Shown: positions 1 through 12,349, counted from the first letter of the stretch. The stretch is DNA of 64,000 bases from Eleusine coracana subsp. coracana (GCA_032690845.1 CM064421.1:36694963-36758962), one strand, 5' to 3'. Notes: a model not told the origin generated them from the sequence alone. Translations and numbers: made by a program.

Positions 1-362
1 TGCTTGTCTAGCTGCACCGGTGACATATTTTAAAATACTGTACGTCATTACGGCCATGTATCGTCGTACATGCGATCGAGTTCAGGATAGGGTGATAGAT
101 AGTGGCACCTTTGCTGCCCTTTGGCTGTGCCTGGAAGCCTGGGCCAGCAGAAGAAAATTTACTTTATCTTTTATTTCTAAGTTTTTCCTGTTTTGGACTT
201 GTACGTTATCCTGAGATTTTCTGATCGAATATGCTCAGCATCTCATGTCAGTCTGATGCCACCCTAACCTGATCGCCTGATGACTGATCGACTGATCGCG
301 GATCCCGAGCGATGCTTAGGTTTCGCGGCAAAGACTTCTCATGTCAGTCTGATGTCTTCCCA

Positions 363-1682
363 CAGAATTCGAGAAATTTTTTTATTAACAATGTAATTTT
401 TTAATTAATTAATTAACTTAACAGATGAAAATAAAAATTTGTAAAAGTAACACATCTGTCGCCTAACCACGAGACGACAAAGGTGCCTCTTAGACCACTA
501 TGGGCCCCATCGCCATTGAACGGGCAACAGGAAAAAATCGCCCTTTGGCTGACAAGGAAAAGTCACCTGTTGGCTGCACGACATTACTGTAGCGTTTTTC
601 TTTTCTTTTTTCAGAATTTTTACTCTTAACACTTATACCTCCCTAAGTCTCAATTAAATATACTTTTAAACCTTAATTATTTTTAGATTTTTTATATAGT
701 ATAATAAACATTGTTGCACCCATTTTAGAATCAATTATTCCAAAATATTTTAATAATTTAAAAATACAAATCCAAATATTAAACTAACTATTAAGCAGTA
801 ATTGAATTTCTAAGACTTGATATCTTCTCTAAAAATTCTATAAAAAATATCTAAATTGATTTCATACTGAGAACTATCAACTCAAATTTTTGTTAGGGTT
901 ATATAGTAGTCAATGTTTTTGAGATATTTGAATTCAATTCAAATTCAAATTTGAATTTGAATTATATATGACCGTACTGTGCTTCCACTTCATCTTTAAG
1001 CCTATTGTTTTCATATTGAATATATCACTATTCAAATAAAAGGGTTCAATGTGAAGTTAGAGGTTAAAATAGTTATTTTTACTTTAAATTCAAATTCAAG
1101 TGTGAATTAAATTCAAACATCTCAAAACCTTTGACTACTATAACCATAACCAAAGTTTGAGCTGATAGTTCTCATATGAAATGAATTTAGACATTTCTTT
1201 CAGAATTTTTAGAGAATATATCATATTTTAGAAATTCAATTATTGCTTAATAGTTAGTCTAATATTTGGATTCGTATTTTCAAATTACTAAAATATTTTA
1301 ATGTAATTGAGGCTAAAATGGATGTTATAATGTTTATTATACAACATAAAGAATTTATAAAAAATTTGAAGGTTTAAAAGTATTTTTAATTAAATCTTAG
1401 GAAGATGTAAGTGTTAAGGAGTAAAAATTCAGAAAAAAAAAAGAAAACGCTACAGTAATGTCGCCCAGGCAACGGGTGACTTTTCCTTCGCCCAGCCAAC
1501 GGGCGACTTTTCTCTGTCACCCGTTTAATGGGCGATGGGACCCACAGTGGCCTACATGACATCCTTGTCGTCCCGTGGTTGGGCGACAGGTGTGTTACTT
1601 TTGTAAATTTTTATTTTTCGTCTCTTAGTTTTATTAATTAAATAAAAATTTACGTTATTAATAAAAAATTTCCAGAATTCGA
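363..1682. mobile_element. 1.3-kb foldback transposon (long-TIR, Mutator-like) with 10-bp TSD
   Basis: Bases 373-1672 form one large inverted repeat: the left arm (373 to about 975) reads as the reverse complement of the right arm (about 1075 to 1672), with an AT-rich centre near 1022. The outer tips are GAAATTTTTTTATTAAC on the left and its imperfect complement ending AAAAAATTTC on the right. The 10-mer CAGAATTCGA directly flanks both sides (363-372 and 1673-1682), which looks like a target-site duplication. A 9-10 bp duplication plus very long terminal inverted repeats is typical of Mutator-like elements, so a non-autonomous foldback MULE is inferred. The arms also contain GC-rich blocks repeating a CGCCCGTTGGC-like unit near 480-560 and 1460-1580. 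No transposase is encoded; the 88-aa frame inside is not a gene. Confidence 0.85.
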
Positions 1683-3329
1683 ACGGTCCACTGTCCCGAG
1701 AGGCCGTGAAGAGTGCCATGCAACTGGCCCACACGATAGTTTTAAGGCGGCTCGACCTGCTCGTTGTCACTCCCGTCGGCCTACCATTCCACGTAGAAGC
1801 AAGAAGGCCGTAGCCCATAATTCTTGGAATCTCTTTGTCAAGAAGGCCCTATACGGCCCATTTATAGTTGGGATAGTCCATCAGTGCAGGCTTTGTTCGA
1901 CGCGTCAACCCCTGAATCTGCAAGAAATACTTTATCTTCAGATTTCAGAACCTGTGCGTCTGCGGTGATCAAGCAATAACCGCATCACATCATGAGAGCT
2001 CGAAGCTGAAGATATCCGTGTAAATGTCCTATATATAATTGTGAGCTTCCTTTCATGGAGTGTTGGGCCTCGATGCTGCTCCCATGAGCCTAACCCCTGT
2101 CAGGCTTCCTTCCTTTCATGAAGTCACCGCTCCTCAGTTGCAAGAGGCTGAAAATGATGGTCTGCGAGCACAAGTACAGTAGTAGAGAATAATTACTGGT
2201 AATAAGCTCCACATTAGGATTCAGTGAAAATGAAGACTGGTAGATTACAAAAGTTTCTCCTTTTTTAGAGAAACTAGACTACAATATTTAAATCCGGAGG
2301 CTCGTGAGATGAGATCTTCGGTTAGCACTGGACCGATCGATATGAACTGGCCCGTGCTAGAAAGCAACAAGATTGCCAACTGTCCGTAACAAACATAATC
2401 CGGCGTCATGTTTCGGCAATGCCAGTGACAAGGGTGAAGCACTGTTGCACAGGATAGGATACTCGTTTATCTCTTTAAGCAAAGAAAACAAAGAATTACA
2501 CCTGACAGTTCACCCTGATTTGCCAGTTGCGTCGACAAAATCTGAGAGTACAGAAGTATCCATTGCAGGCGCCAACACATCTTATTATGATGACGGCGTC
2601 GCTGCCTCTGGACAACACAACACCAAACTTGAATCCAGAGCTTTTTTTTTTCTACCAGGAACAGAGCAACATGTCGCAAACAGAGCACATTTGACAGTCT
2701 TCGGAAGACGCTAGAGCAACAAGAACATTCAGAAATATAAGGCGGTCAACGAATAGCTTTAAATCAAGTCAAAATATAACAGCTGCACATGCAGCAGTTG
2801 TAGCAATTACTAGGTCAACAATGTCCATCAGCACGCTTGACACAAATAAACAATGGTTAACCAGTTGCTACCGAGACCTAGGTTAAGATCTGGTTTTAGA
2901 ACACATGAAACAAATGCCACAACAAAACGCAGTCTTAATCTGCTCCTCATGCAACCCTTAAATAACCCATGACTAGACACTTCCTGCCTAGACCTACAAA
3001 TATTTTCCTATGGGACAAAAAATACAAGAGAATCAATGTACTCCTAGAACCCTAATAAGCAGCAGAGGCAAAGGTGAGAACCCGTAGATCATCTACTGCC
3101 AATTACTCGTGAGCCAAAACAGTCCCCACAATAGATCATTTTACTGAACAGGTCGCCACCCTGTTTTCTCTCATCATGGGGGATGGCACCCTCACATGGC
3201 CAGAGGAAGAAGAGCCAAAAACAATCCCCTCTGTACTCCACTCACCACCTTGAAGAAACAACCATCCACACCCCTATCAAAATGCACACCATGCCCCAAT
3301 GCCTTTGTCCAGATGCCCGTGCTCTCCCA
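1683..3329. other. Intergenic; includes the PDLP 3' flank
   Basis: No gene is seen here. The part closest to 3330 probably holds the 3' UTR of the minus-strand PDLP gene. The short open frames at 2245-2714 overlap on both strands and show no recognisable family. Confidence 0.5.
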
Positions 3330-5193
3330 TCAGTAATCTGCAAACACAGGAAGAAATGCACACAGGTTCGGTAACAACGAACAGTTGGTAGACGGCAAAA
3401 CAAGCAGCAGTTTGGGTGGTACTGGTAGCACAAGAAAGCGATGGTGCTTCCTGTGCGCTTGTGTTTGCACTAACTCACCATCCTTCTTCTTGGTCAGACT
3501 CTTGGCGAAAAGCAAGCATATGACTAGGAAGCCCAGACCTACAGCTCCTCCGAGCACAATGGCTACAGTCTTTGCTGTCTGCTGTCCTGAGAAGCACAAT
3601 GAGAACAAGAAGGTCGATGGGTCAAGCTAGGGGTACCGCGTCTAATCATGCGAACAATCATAGATTCATATCTCCGGTAAATCCAGAAAGAAAGAAAAGG
3701 AGCAATGTACATCGCTTTACCAAGGCTTGAATAGACAGTTGCATAAACAAGGAGACAAAACGGAACTGCACTAATCTACTGCTATATAATCCCCAGTGCC
3801 CACACAAAAAAGCATGAGGCAAACAATGGGATTCACGGAGATTTCAGTAATGTACATACCTCTGCTATAAAGACCTAATTAGTGCAAGAAACATGCAGAA
3901 TGCACAGAAAAAAAGAGGGGGAACCTGGCTCCTGGCATGGCAAATCAATGCCAATCAATTACTACCAAAATAAACGAACAAGACTGGAGCAAGATCATAC
4001 CAAATCTCAATCAAAGATGTCCTCACTGTTCCTACCTACCTATAATCTGGACCACACAAGTGTTCGCAATCTACTCAATGAGCACCTGAGAGGGGACTAA
4101 TCTACACAAGTTTGCACAAACAACCAGAATCCACCAAAGGAACAACCAAAAGGCATCCCACAATCGCAATCAATCAATTCTCAAGCACAACTAAACAAAT
4201 AGCACTAGCAAGATCTCACCTACTCTACACACATACAAACAAATCAACAAAAAAAGGGCTTCAGAACCATAAACTAGAAAGAAACCCACTCAAAATGTGA
4301 AAAATGGCTACATTTGCACAATGGCGTATTGTAGTCCAGTACCTCAACAAGCAATTGAATCGTAATGCTGGATGTAATGGAGCTTGCAGGCAGATGATGA
4401 TAGGAATTGATTTGCTGGAATGAAGGAAATAGGCAGGGGACGGAAGACAGAACTGACCTGCTCCGCCATGGGGCACGCCGTGGGGGTAGTAGCTGTAGCT
4501 AATGTAGCACTTGTCAAGGTAGACCTGTCCGGATGACGCGCCGCCGCACTCGACCTCGACGTGCTGCACCGCCTGCGTGACGCACTGACCGCAGTCCCCC
4601 GTGGAGAGGTCGCCCTCGCACTGCGCCATGGCGTAGACGGCCTGGTAGCTTGTGGCGACGAAGCCGCCGGAGCTGGTGGCGATTCCACTCTGGAGCTGCG
4701 CGAAGGCGGTGTCCCGGCGCACCTCGAAGTCGCCGCCGCCGCCGCCCCCCGTGCCGCAGGTCTTGAAGAGCATCTGGACGCCGGAGACCTGGGGGAACCC
4801 GGAGATTTCGTAGAGCGCGAGGCAGCCGGCGAGCTGGACCCGCGCGGCGACGGAGGCGCCGCAGACGTTGGACCAGGAGGACGCGGCGCGGGAGACGCAG
4901 GAGGCGCAGTCGGAGCCGGAGAGGTCCCCGCGGCACTGGAAGAGGCCGAAGACGGAGGCGGACCCCGGCGAGGAGGAGGTCTTGAAGAACTTGGCGGAGG
5001 AGGACTGGGCGGAGAGCGTGGAGGCGAGGGCGGGGACGCTCGGGGGCACCGCGCCGCCGGGGAAAGACTGGTTGGCGCAGCCCTTGTAGATGAGCGCGTA
5101 GATGTCGGCGCACGACACGAGGAGCGGCGCGTGGAGGTGGAAGAAGACGGCGGCGAGGAGGAGGAGACGCCGGCGAGGTCTGCGAATGTCCAT
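3330..5193 (-). CDS. Plasmodesmata-located protein (two DUF26 domains + TM helix)
   Basis: Cysteine-rich secretory/PDLP family membrane protein, expected in the plasma membrane lining plasmodesmata. Three coding exons on the minus strand: 5193-4458, 3586-3479 and 3337-3330, total 852 nt, 283 aa. The intron borders are GT-AG (exon 1 GCAG|GTCAGT; exon 2 GATG|GTGAGT; last acceptor TTTGCAG). An N-terminal signal peptide (about 1-30, Arg then Leu-rich, ending SCA) precedes two DUF26 domains, each with the C-X8-C-X2-C motif (CRGDLSGSDCASC and CEGDLSTGDCGQC). Exon 2 encodes a single membrane helix (GGAVGLGFLVICLLFA) followed by basic KSLTKKKD. The last coding exon has only 8 nt and gives the terminal Asp-Tyr-stop, matching the short KKDDY-like tail I recall for PDLPs. 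The start is the first Met before the signal peptide. A (GCTTCC)n tract lies in the leader at about 5250-5285. Confidence 0.88.
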
Positions 5194-8100
5194 CTCTTCG
5201 CCGAGCCGTCTGGATCGCTCGGCCTCGCCCGCACCTCACCCTTCTCCCACAGCTCTGCTTCCGCTTCCGCTTCCGCTTCTGCTTCGAGAGGTGGGGTGTG
5301 TCGTGCGCTGCTGCTTCACACTTGCCTGCTTGGGCTTGCGTCCGCACTCGCCCACCGTCAGGTGCTTTGTTTGCTTTTCCCCTCGGATTCTTGCCGTACT
5401 TGTTTTGGCTGATCATGTTAAATGTTAATGTCGCAGTTAATGGGGAGCTGGGACGGGAAAGCACGCATTTTCCAGTGTGAAGACGGAGGAGATTGTGTGC
5501 CGGACGAGTGTCGCATGCACTGGTGTCTGAACGCTTGTACACACGGCAATATCACTGCATCAGCCTGTTCTTGCAAAAGAATTACTAGTATGATTAATAT
5601 ATATCTTTAGATGTACTATGGATAAAAGAGAAATTGATAAACGTTGCTGTCTAGAAAGAGACTTCTTATGCCTTTTTTTCGATAGGCCAGAGGAGCGTAA
5701 TAGAGATTGTTTGAATAATTTCACCGCTTTTGGATAAGACAGTGACTTCGCTAAAACAACCATGATTTTGTATAGCCTGATTGACAGTAGCTTGTACGCA
5801 AGTAAAAAAAAATCATCCAACAAAAGTGAAGCTTCAGATATAGCCCAATTTTTCTTGTCATTTCAGCTCCTGCATCGTACCGTTGATAATTACTTGCTTC
5901 AGTAACTTTTATTGTCTGAGTAACTTTCATTGTCAACAATGGCTTAATTATCTCAAAACCACTCCGGCTTGTTGGTGGTTGCGTAAACGTAGCATAATGT
6001 GCAGCAACGGACGGAGCCCATTTATTCAGTACTATTCCGTATTTCAAATAAAGATCAGAGGGGTGTGTTTGTGCGAGGTCAGTGGTGTTCTTTATGCCGT
6101 ACTTGTAATGGAGGATTTCTGGATTTGGGCGAGCGTATGCACGGCGCCTTCCACCTGTTTAGTCACTTGGCGTGCGATCTTCTACCCCCATGCAATTCAG
6201 TCTCCAGCTCCTGAGATTCCTGAGGGCAATTCGAAAACAAACTTATTAAATAAACATGCTTCCACAAACTGAGTACTAGTATTTTGAAATTACTGATATC
6301 TAACGGTCATCTGTTCATGTTATCTGAAATTCTCAAAAGAAAGCTTGTGAGGTTTACCGAAAGTTTCATGATGTTGCCCGCACCGCACTCCTCTGTCCCT
6401 GGCCACAGATGATCCATACCCTTTCGAAAACGTCATTATTTTATTTAATCTCTCCCAACGATTGTTTTGCCCACCCAAGATCTCGTTGTGGAGAGAGTCG
6501 TGACCTTCAGATTCGCCTTACTTTAAAAGACAGGAACTAGTAGATTACTGGCAGCAGGGAGCGCTTTGGTTTGCCGAGAGGAGGAATGAGAATATCAAAG
6601 ATCCCCTGTTCCCCTCCCGTTTGTTTCTTCCTTTGACCTGCCTAATGGGACCTTTGACTCTGCAGTCTTACATGCACAAATGCATGCTGTGTCTGCAAGG
6701 GTCTCAGACTGTGTTGCTGCCCTAATGCATGCGCCTTTCTAGAATTTAGCGGTTGTTTGTTTCTGCTTTAAAGGGATTTCATCTCATTTCAGTACAGGGA
6801 GAGCCAGCAGCAGGTGAGGTCGCGAGAAATGGAATCGGGTATGGATGGAACAGAGAGACGGCTCAGATCTTTAGGTTGTGTATGGTAATAACGGTGCAAA
6901 CATCTGCGCATACTGCTATTTAGATAAGTCAAAGCAAAACGTTGCTAGTTTTTCAAAGATGGGAGGGAGTATGAGCTTATAGTACAAAAAATAGAGGAAG
7001 GGTACCTTACCGGAAAGTATGCACGCATAATCAGTTTCAGTATTTCACCCAACAGAATAACTTGCTCGGTCGGTCTCGGTCACAAGGCCTGATGATCACG
7101 CCCACGAAAGCAGTTTTCCAGTGCAGTTCCCTGCGTTCCTTTCACTACTTGTGCACCTTTGAGCAAAGTGAAAAAACAGATGCATGAAAGCACGAAACTT
7201 CCTGTCCCTTTGATCTCACCTTTCCCCTTTCCGTGATTGCTTCTCACCAGGTGCAAACAAGACCCTTACACTTTGGAGATAGATCTACCTCAGAATGTCA
7301 TGTTTTCCTCCTTGGCTGATCGCCTTTCCTTTACCTTTTTATACCACTACAGTGCTGGTACGAGCCAAGTTAACCGAGCTAAGAAACAAGAGGGAACCAG
7401 CTTTTGGCGTGCAGGGTTAGGGCTTGCTTTTGGCCATGGAACTTTCATGGCCGAGTGATAGTAACTTGCTGTGCAGATTTATAAGTGCACCTTGCTTTCC
7501 ACTCGGCATTATCATTGTACTTTTCGGCCTTTCCTTTTGCCTAGATGAGTGCAATGGTGGCTGCCACCCTAGTGGGACAAAACGCTCCCACATAATTCCA
7601 GGGTCCCCGGTGTGGTGTGTGAGTTTGCATTGCTGTCGGAGGACCATAATCTAAACATAATAAAACGGGGCTCGGGGCTACATATGCTAATGATTTCAGC
7701 TAAGATCGTGTCTGTCTTCGGACACTGCAGCAACCAAATTAAGATATTTTAAAACTCCTGACTGTGTTATGGTCAACTGAAGCATTAAGTTTGCACAAAT
7801 TACCTGGATGTGGACGGCGAAGGCAACAGGTCACAGTCCATAAACCACAAGTGGGCAATGGCGGAGTGCAGATGCAGGGTGCTAGCAGTAATGATTTGTT
7901 CAGCAAATCTCAGGCATGAGACCCACACCAAAAGCACGCCTGCGAGGCTCAGGATTCGCTCATCACTGAAACATTGAAGGAGCGATCGAGTGGGTGAAAA
8001 GCGAGAGAGCATTACTTCTTCTGCCTGCTGGCTGCTGCATTGCCCATTTCAGCCTCCTCGGGATAAAAGATTCACCCGCGCGCCATGTTTTGCCTCCGGA

Positions 8101-8300
8101 GAGGAAGAAAGAAGAGGGGAGTGAGGTTGATTGTTGACAAGACCCATATCCTGATAAAAAATCATTTCAACTTTCAACAGTGCGTTGGTCCCTTTCAATA
8201 GGATTCATAGTTTGACAGAGACTTGAAAACGCCGGTCACGGCAACTGGATCGATGTGTACGACTGCTTTTGCAGGGCAGTTGCAACGGAAATTTGATCTG
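5194..8300. other. Intergenic, PDLP upstream region
   Basis: No supported gene in this 3.1-kb stretch. The open frames are all under 130 codons, overlap one another on both strands and show no domain. The part near 5194-5450 is the promoter and leader of the minus-strand PDLP gene. Confidence 0.5.
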
Positions 8301-8301
8301 A

Positions 8302-8696
8302 TCAAGATTCGCTCTGTACCTCTGTTGTCGTTGCTCACTGGTGGAGAACCTCTGGTTTGCAAATGATGGAACAAGCTCATCAATCTAAAAGTTTTTTGCA
8401 GGCACATCAGCTGTATGATAACCTATAGTTTTTTGCAGGCACATCAGCTGTATGATAACTCTGTTGTCGTTGCTCACTGGTGGAGAACCTCTGGTTTGCA
8501 AATGATGGAACAAGATTCGCTCTGTACCTCTGATGTACCTCCCGAGCTTGAAACAAGTGTTCTCGTCTGAATGAGGGATAAGGACTTTTAAAAAAGAAAG
8601 TAAAATGCTGCTAAATATATAATCTTGTGGAAAATATAGAACAAGCTCATCAATCTAAAAGTTTTTTGCAGGCACATCAGCTGTATGATAACCTAG
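8302..8696. repeat. Shuffled local duplications (30-60 bp units)
   Basis: Three blocks recur in rearranged order. A block starting CTCTGTTGTCGTTGCTCACT occurs at about 8320-8374 and 8459-8514. A block ending GCACATCAGCTGTATGATAA occurs at about 8370-8425, as a shorter copy at 8428-8459, and again at 8640-8695. CAAGATTCGCTCTGTACCTC occurs at 8302 and 8511. The copies are almost identical, so the rearrangement is recent. No coding potential is evident. Confidence 0.85.
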
Positions 8697-9535
8697 TGCA
8701 TTATATTCTGATGAATTACAACGTAACCATGCTTCTTGGACTCATCTTGTACAGTTACTGAAGTCAGTGCCTTGGATCAACCTATGGATATCTAATTAAA
8801 ATGAAGAAAACATGGTATTGTACAGAAGAAGTTGATAACGTACCAGACCTCATGTTCTGTAGATTCTTTCTTCAAAACTCACCAACCAAAAAATATTCTT
8901 GTTTCATATTGCAGCTTGGATGGATAGTGGCACAAAAGATGCAAAGGTTACAATGTGGTTCTTGATATCTAACCACTAAGTTTTTTCTGTTTGGCAACAA
9001 TTCCCGAGTTTTGAATAATAGTCCACTTGTCCTGGCCACACACATATGTAGAGAAAAGGAACCATAAGTACAAATTCTCTTGGATTCATTATTTGCAGAC
9101 AAGAATATTTGCTATTGACAGCAGGTTCGCAATAAGACAAGGATTATATATGCAAATCATTAAAGTTTCAACTGTAATAGCATCATCTCATCTGTCCTCG
9201 ATGACAGAAAATTTAACAGAAGAAAAAACATTGATGCTTTCAGACTCAACATGATAAATGAAAACACACAAGTAGTAGTAGTAATGCAGTTTATCAATCA
9301 AAGTCTGGACATTTGCGCTGTTTTTTGATAAGATGGAAAGTAACCTTTGTCCTTCAAAGGCCACAGCTCAGTTTTTCAAATCCAGAGTGCAAGAAATGCG
9401 GTAAATGTACCCTACTTCCAAGTGGAAATTAGCACTAGGGTGCATGATTGTTAAACTAGATAAAGGCAATGGGTGCAGCTCAAAAAGGTCAAGAGAACAA
9501 GTGAAGGAATAGAAATTGCAAGCTCACTAAGAATA
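8697..9535. other. Intergenic, AT-rich
   Basis: Nothing recognisable; only short unsupported frames. Confidence 0.5.
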
Positions 9536-9539
9536 GTCA

Positions 9540-9758
9540 ACAAGTGTTGCTTTTGACTTTTTAACATTGTGTTTGACCGTTTATCCTATCTAACTTTTTT
9601 GTGCAAATGTTATTTATTTTTTATAACTTATTTTACCATCAGAGATACTTTAATCATGACATTTATTTAATACTTATATAAATATTTTAAATAAGATGAA
9701 AGATCAAAAGTGATGCCTGAAAGTCAAAAGTTACACCCTTCATGGGACGGAGATAGTA
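9540..9758. mobile_element. Stowaway-like MITE, left end degraded
   Basis: An AT-rich ~220-bp sequence ends in CATGGGACGGAGATAGTA. Reversed, this resembles the TACTCCCTCCGTCCCAT terminus of grass Stowaway MITEs (Tc1/mariner group, TA target). The interior has the AAGTCAAAAGT / GACTTTTTAA inverted motifs common in these elements. The matching left terminus is not clear, so the element is probably truncated or decayed there. Confidence 0.55.
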
Positions 9759-10663
9759 TTAATTTATCTCAATGAATAGAGGGATACAGAAATGGGATAA
9801 ACAATTAAGAACAATGCATTTATGTATAATAAACTGCACGAGAATAAGACCAAGTTATAGTTATTACTGAACATGGGAAAATAAACAGTATGCCAAATTT
9901 TCGATGTTACGCTGAAGATTGATGCTACCTTACAGACTTTTCAAATAATTACTGGTAATCAGCACAAACATCTGTAGTTTGCCTTGATAATTAGTCAATA
10001 TAGGCATATTGTAAATTCTACAGCAGGATTACGGTATACTGCTGAAAAATTCAGTGTGTAGAAAATCCAACCAAGAATATAAAGGGAGACCAACAAAAAT
10101 CTCATATGTTTCAGTGGCACAAGTCTTGTGCTGTGGAGTTCATTGCTTTTAAAGTTATCAGATGGGAACCTACAGAGAAATTCGGGGAGGGCACTTCCTC
10201 TAAGGACTATCATACCTCCACATCTAAATCAATTGCTGTGGTGTTATGTAGGTGTGAGGAGCTCAGGTACACCAGCCTCAAGAAAAAGAACAAGGGGTTG
10301 GTAGCGCAATTATGCCCAACTATTAAACCCAATAGAACTGGGTAACTGAAAAGACCCAAAAATCAAACCTCCACATCTTCATCGGCAAGCATAATAGCCC
10401 CTCATAGTGATTGCTCTTAAAGACATTATCATAGACATAATCATCCTGAGTTCCTAACATGGTTCATGAGTCCCAACATAAATCTGCTATTCTCTTCAGA
10501 ATTTCAATCATGTATGAACGGATGCAACCTACAGTAACCATCCCAAGAAAGTTTCCAAAGACATCTTGAAGAAATTTCTTCCAGACTGAATTATACTGTC
10601 ATGCTGTTCCAAGATGTTTCACTTGAATCTGGCATCACAGTCTATCCTCAGAATATAAGGATG
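9759..10663. other. Intergenic, 3' flank of the PPR gene
   Basis: No gene is seen. The right part should hold the 3' UTR of the minus-strand PPR gene. Confidence 0.5.
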
Positions 10664-12349
10664 TCACCAGTAGTCTCTGCAACCGCAAGCACCATTCTTA
10701 ACTGTATGGTATCTATTAACATCCCTAATTACAATTACTCTGTCGATCACAATGCTAGCATACTTGAAGAATTCATGACAATGGGCACATATCCTCAGGT
10801 TTTTAACTATCCTTAACGCTTTTCCTGATGGCACAGCACCACTGATCAACCCATATGCCAAGGCCAGCCTTTCACTGTGATGCCAGAACCCCTCATTTGT
10901 CTCCCTATACCCTAACTTCTCTACCTCTCGAATCAATTCATTCATCTTGTTGTATATCTCAGATAGCTGCTCATGCCTTCTCTCATTTGCAACAAACACA
11001 TGAACCTGTCCTCTAACCTCAATCCAACTCCGACCACCTTCCTTCCTGACTCCCCGATCCCGCATTGCAGTCCATGCTTTGGCCATCTCATCCATTTTCC
11101 CAGCTGATGAGTAGATATTGGCAAGCATGACATAGGCTGAGTCATCATTGGCATCAATCTCCAACAGTTTCTGCCCCATGGCTTCTGCAATGTCAACCCT
11201 GCGGTGAACCACACAACCCATTAGAAGTGTCCGCCAGACTGCTGCATCTGGCTTGCACGGCATTGTACATGCAACGCTGTTTGCATCTTCTAGACGGCCC
11301 ACTCGTGCCATTGCACCCACCACACAAGTATAGTGCTCAAGGCCAGGCTTCAAATTGTACTTGGAACGCATTGCTTCTAACCAAAACTCAGCATCAGCTG
11401 CAGCTCCAGCATTGCTACATGCAGTGAGAACAGCAAGGAATGTGAGCCCATCAGGAGCGAACCCCATCTCCGCCATCCGATTAAACAGCCCGACAACCAC
11501 CGGCACATCTCCCTGCTGAGCGTGTGCGGCCAGCACAGCATTCCAAGTGAACAGGTTCCGGTTACCACCAAATTCCTCAAACACCTTTCCTGCGTCATCC
11601 ACAACACCAGCCTTCCCATAAGCATCCACCAGAGCGGTCCCGACAACCACATTTCCGTCAAGCCCGACCACCACGGCATGAGCATGAATCCCCCAAGTCT
11701 GCTCCAGAGCAGCAAGCCCAGCGGCTGCGCGGAGAGCACCAGACAGTGCGTACACGGTTGAATCAACAGCATCAGAGCGCATGGTGGTGAACACGGATAG
11801 AGATTCTTCGTAACGGGCGTTCTGCGCGAGGCCAACAATCGTGGAGGAGTAGCAGACGGTGTCCCGGTTCGCAACGGGGATTTCGTCGAACAGTTGGCGG
11901 GCTTCCACAGGGGATCGGGATCGGGAGTAGAGAGTGACGAGACAGGAGGCAGAGAACGGGGACGAGGAGAGGGCGAGCTTGTAGGCGAGCGCGTGCACGT
12001 AGGGCGCGTGGGAGGGAGGCATGGAGCGGAGGAGTGAGGAGAGCGGGCCGTCGGCGAGGAGGGAGGGCGACATGCCGAGGACGCGGCGGAGGAGCGGGAG
12101 CGCGGAGGAAGGGGAGGACGAGGAGACGGAGGTGAGGTAGGAGGTGAGCGAGGCGGCGTTGGGGTGGAAGGGAAGGCGGGAGAGGAGGGGCTCCGCGAGC
12201 GACGGCGGGTAGCGGGAAATGAGGAGGTTGTACGCGGCGCGGGAGGTCGAAGCTGTCTTCAACAGGACCGCGTGGAGGGCGGCCGGATCGCCGCCCGCCG
12301 AGACCGCCACCTCCGCGGCGGCCGTGAGGGATGCGGCCGCGGCGCGCAT
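10664..12349 (-). CDS. PPR protein, PLS class with E and DYW domains (organelle RNA editing)
   Basis: Pentatricopeptide-repeat protein of the PLS-DYW class. Such proteins bind organelle transcripts, and the DYW domain is a cytidine deaminase used in C-to-U editing. Single exon, 561 aa from the ATG at 12349. The frame stays open a further 128 codons upstream, but that part has no targeting or repeat features, whereas MRAAAASL begins an Ala/Ser-rich transit-like N-terminus. Degenerate PPR motifs follow (for example VGTALVDAYGKAGVVDDAGK and NAVLAAHAQQGDV), then an E domain (AYVMLANIYSSAGKMDEMAK) and a terminal DYW domain. The HSE of the deaminase zinc site (HSERLALAYGLIS), the CAHCH pair and the terminal DYW tripeptide are all present. 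The stretch between GY and HSE is shorter than usual, lacking the LHDVEEEE-like segment. Target transcript unknown. Confidence 0.88.
   Translation of the reverse strand: MRAAAASLTAAAEVAVSAGGDPAALHAVLLKTASTSRAAYNLLISRYPPSLAEPLLSRLPFHPNAASLTSYLTSVSSSSPSSALPLLRRVLGMSPSLLADGPLSSLLRSMPPSHAPYVHALAYKLALSSSPFSASCLVTLYSRSRSPVEARQLFDEIPVANRDTVCYSSTIVGLAQNARYEESLSVFTTMRSDAVDSTVYALSGALRAAAGLAALEQTWGIHAHAVVVGLDGNVVVGTALVDAYGKAGVVDDAGKVFEEFGGNRNLFTWNAVLAAHAQQGDVPVVVGLFNRMAEMGFAPDGLTFLAVLTACSNAGAAADAEFWLEAMRSKYNLKPGLEHYTCVVGAMARVGRLEDANSVACTMPCKPDAAVWRTLLMGCVVHRRVDIAEAMGQKLLEIDANDDSAYVMLANIYSSAGKMDEMAKAWTAMRDRGVRKEGGRSWIEVRGQVHVFVANERRHEQLSEIYNKMNELIREVEKLGYRETNEGFWHHSERLALAYGLISGAVPSGKALRIVKNLRICAHCHEFFKYASIVIDRVIVIRDVNRYHTVKNGACGCRDYW

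Noticed and set aside
2245..2714. Possible small genes at 2245-2714
   Set aside because: They overlap on both strands and show no family resemblance; nearby sequence is intergenic.
4514..5542. Three overlapping long frames (up to 342 codons) around the PDLP exon 1
   Set aside because: They are Arg/Pro- or Gly-rich shadows of the GC-rich PDLP exon in other frames.
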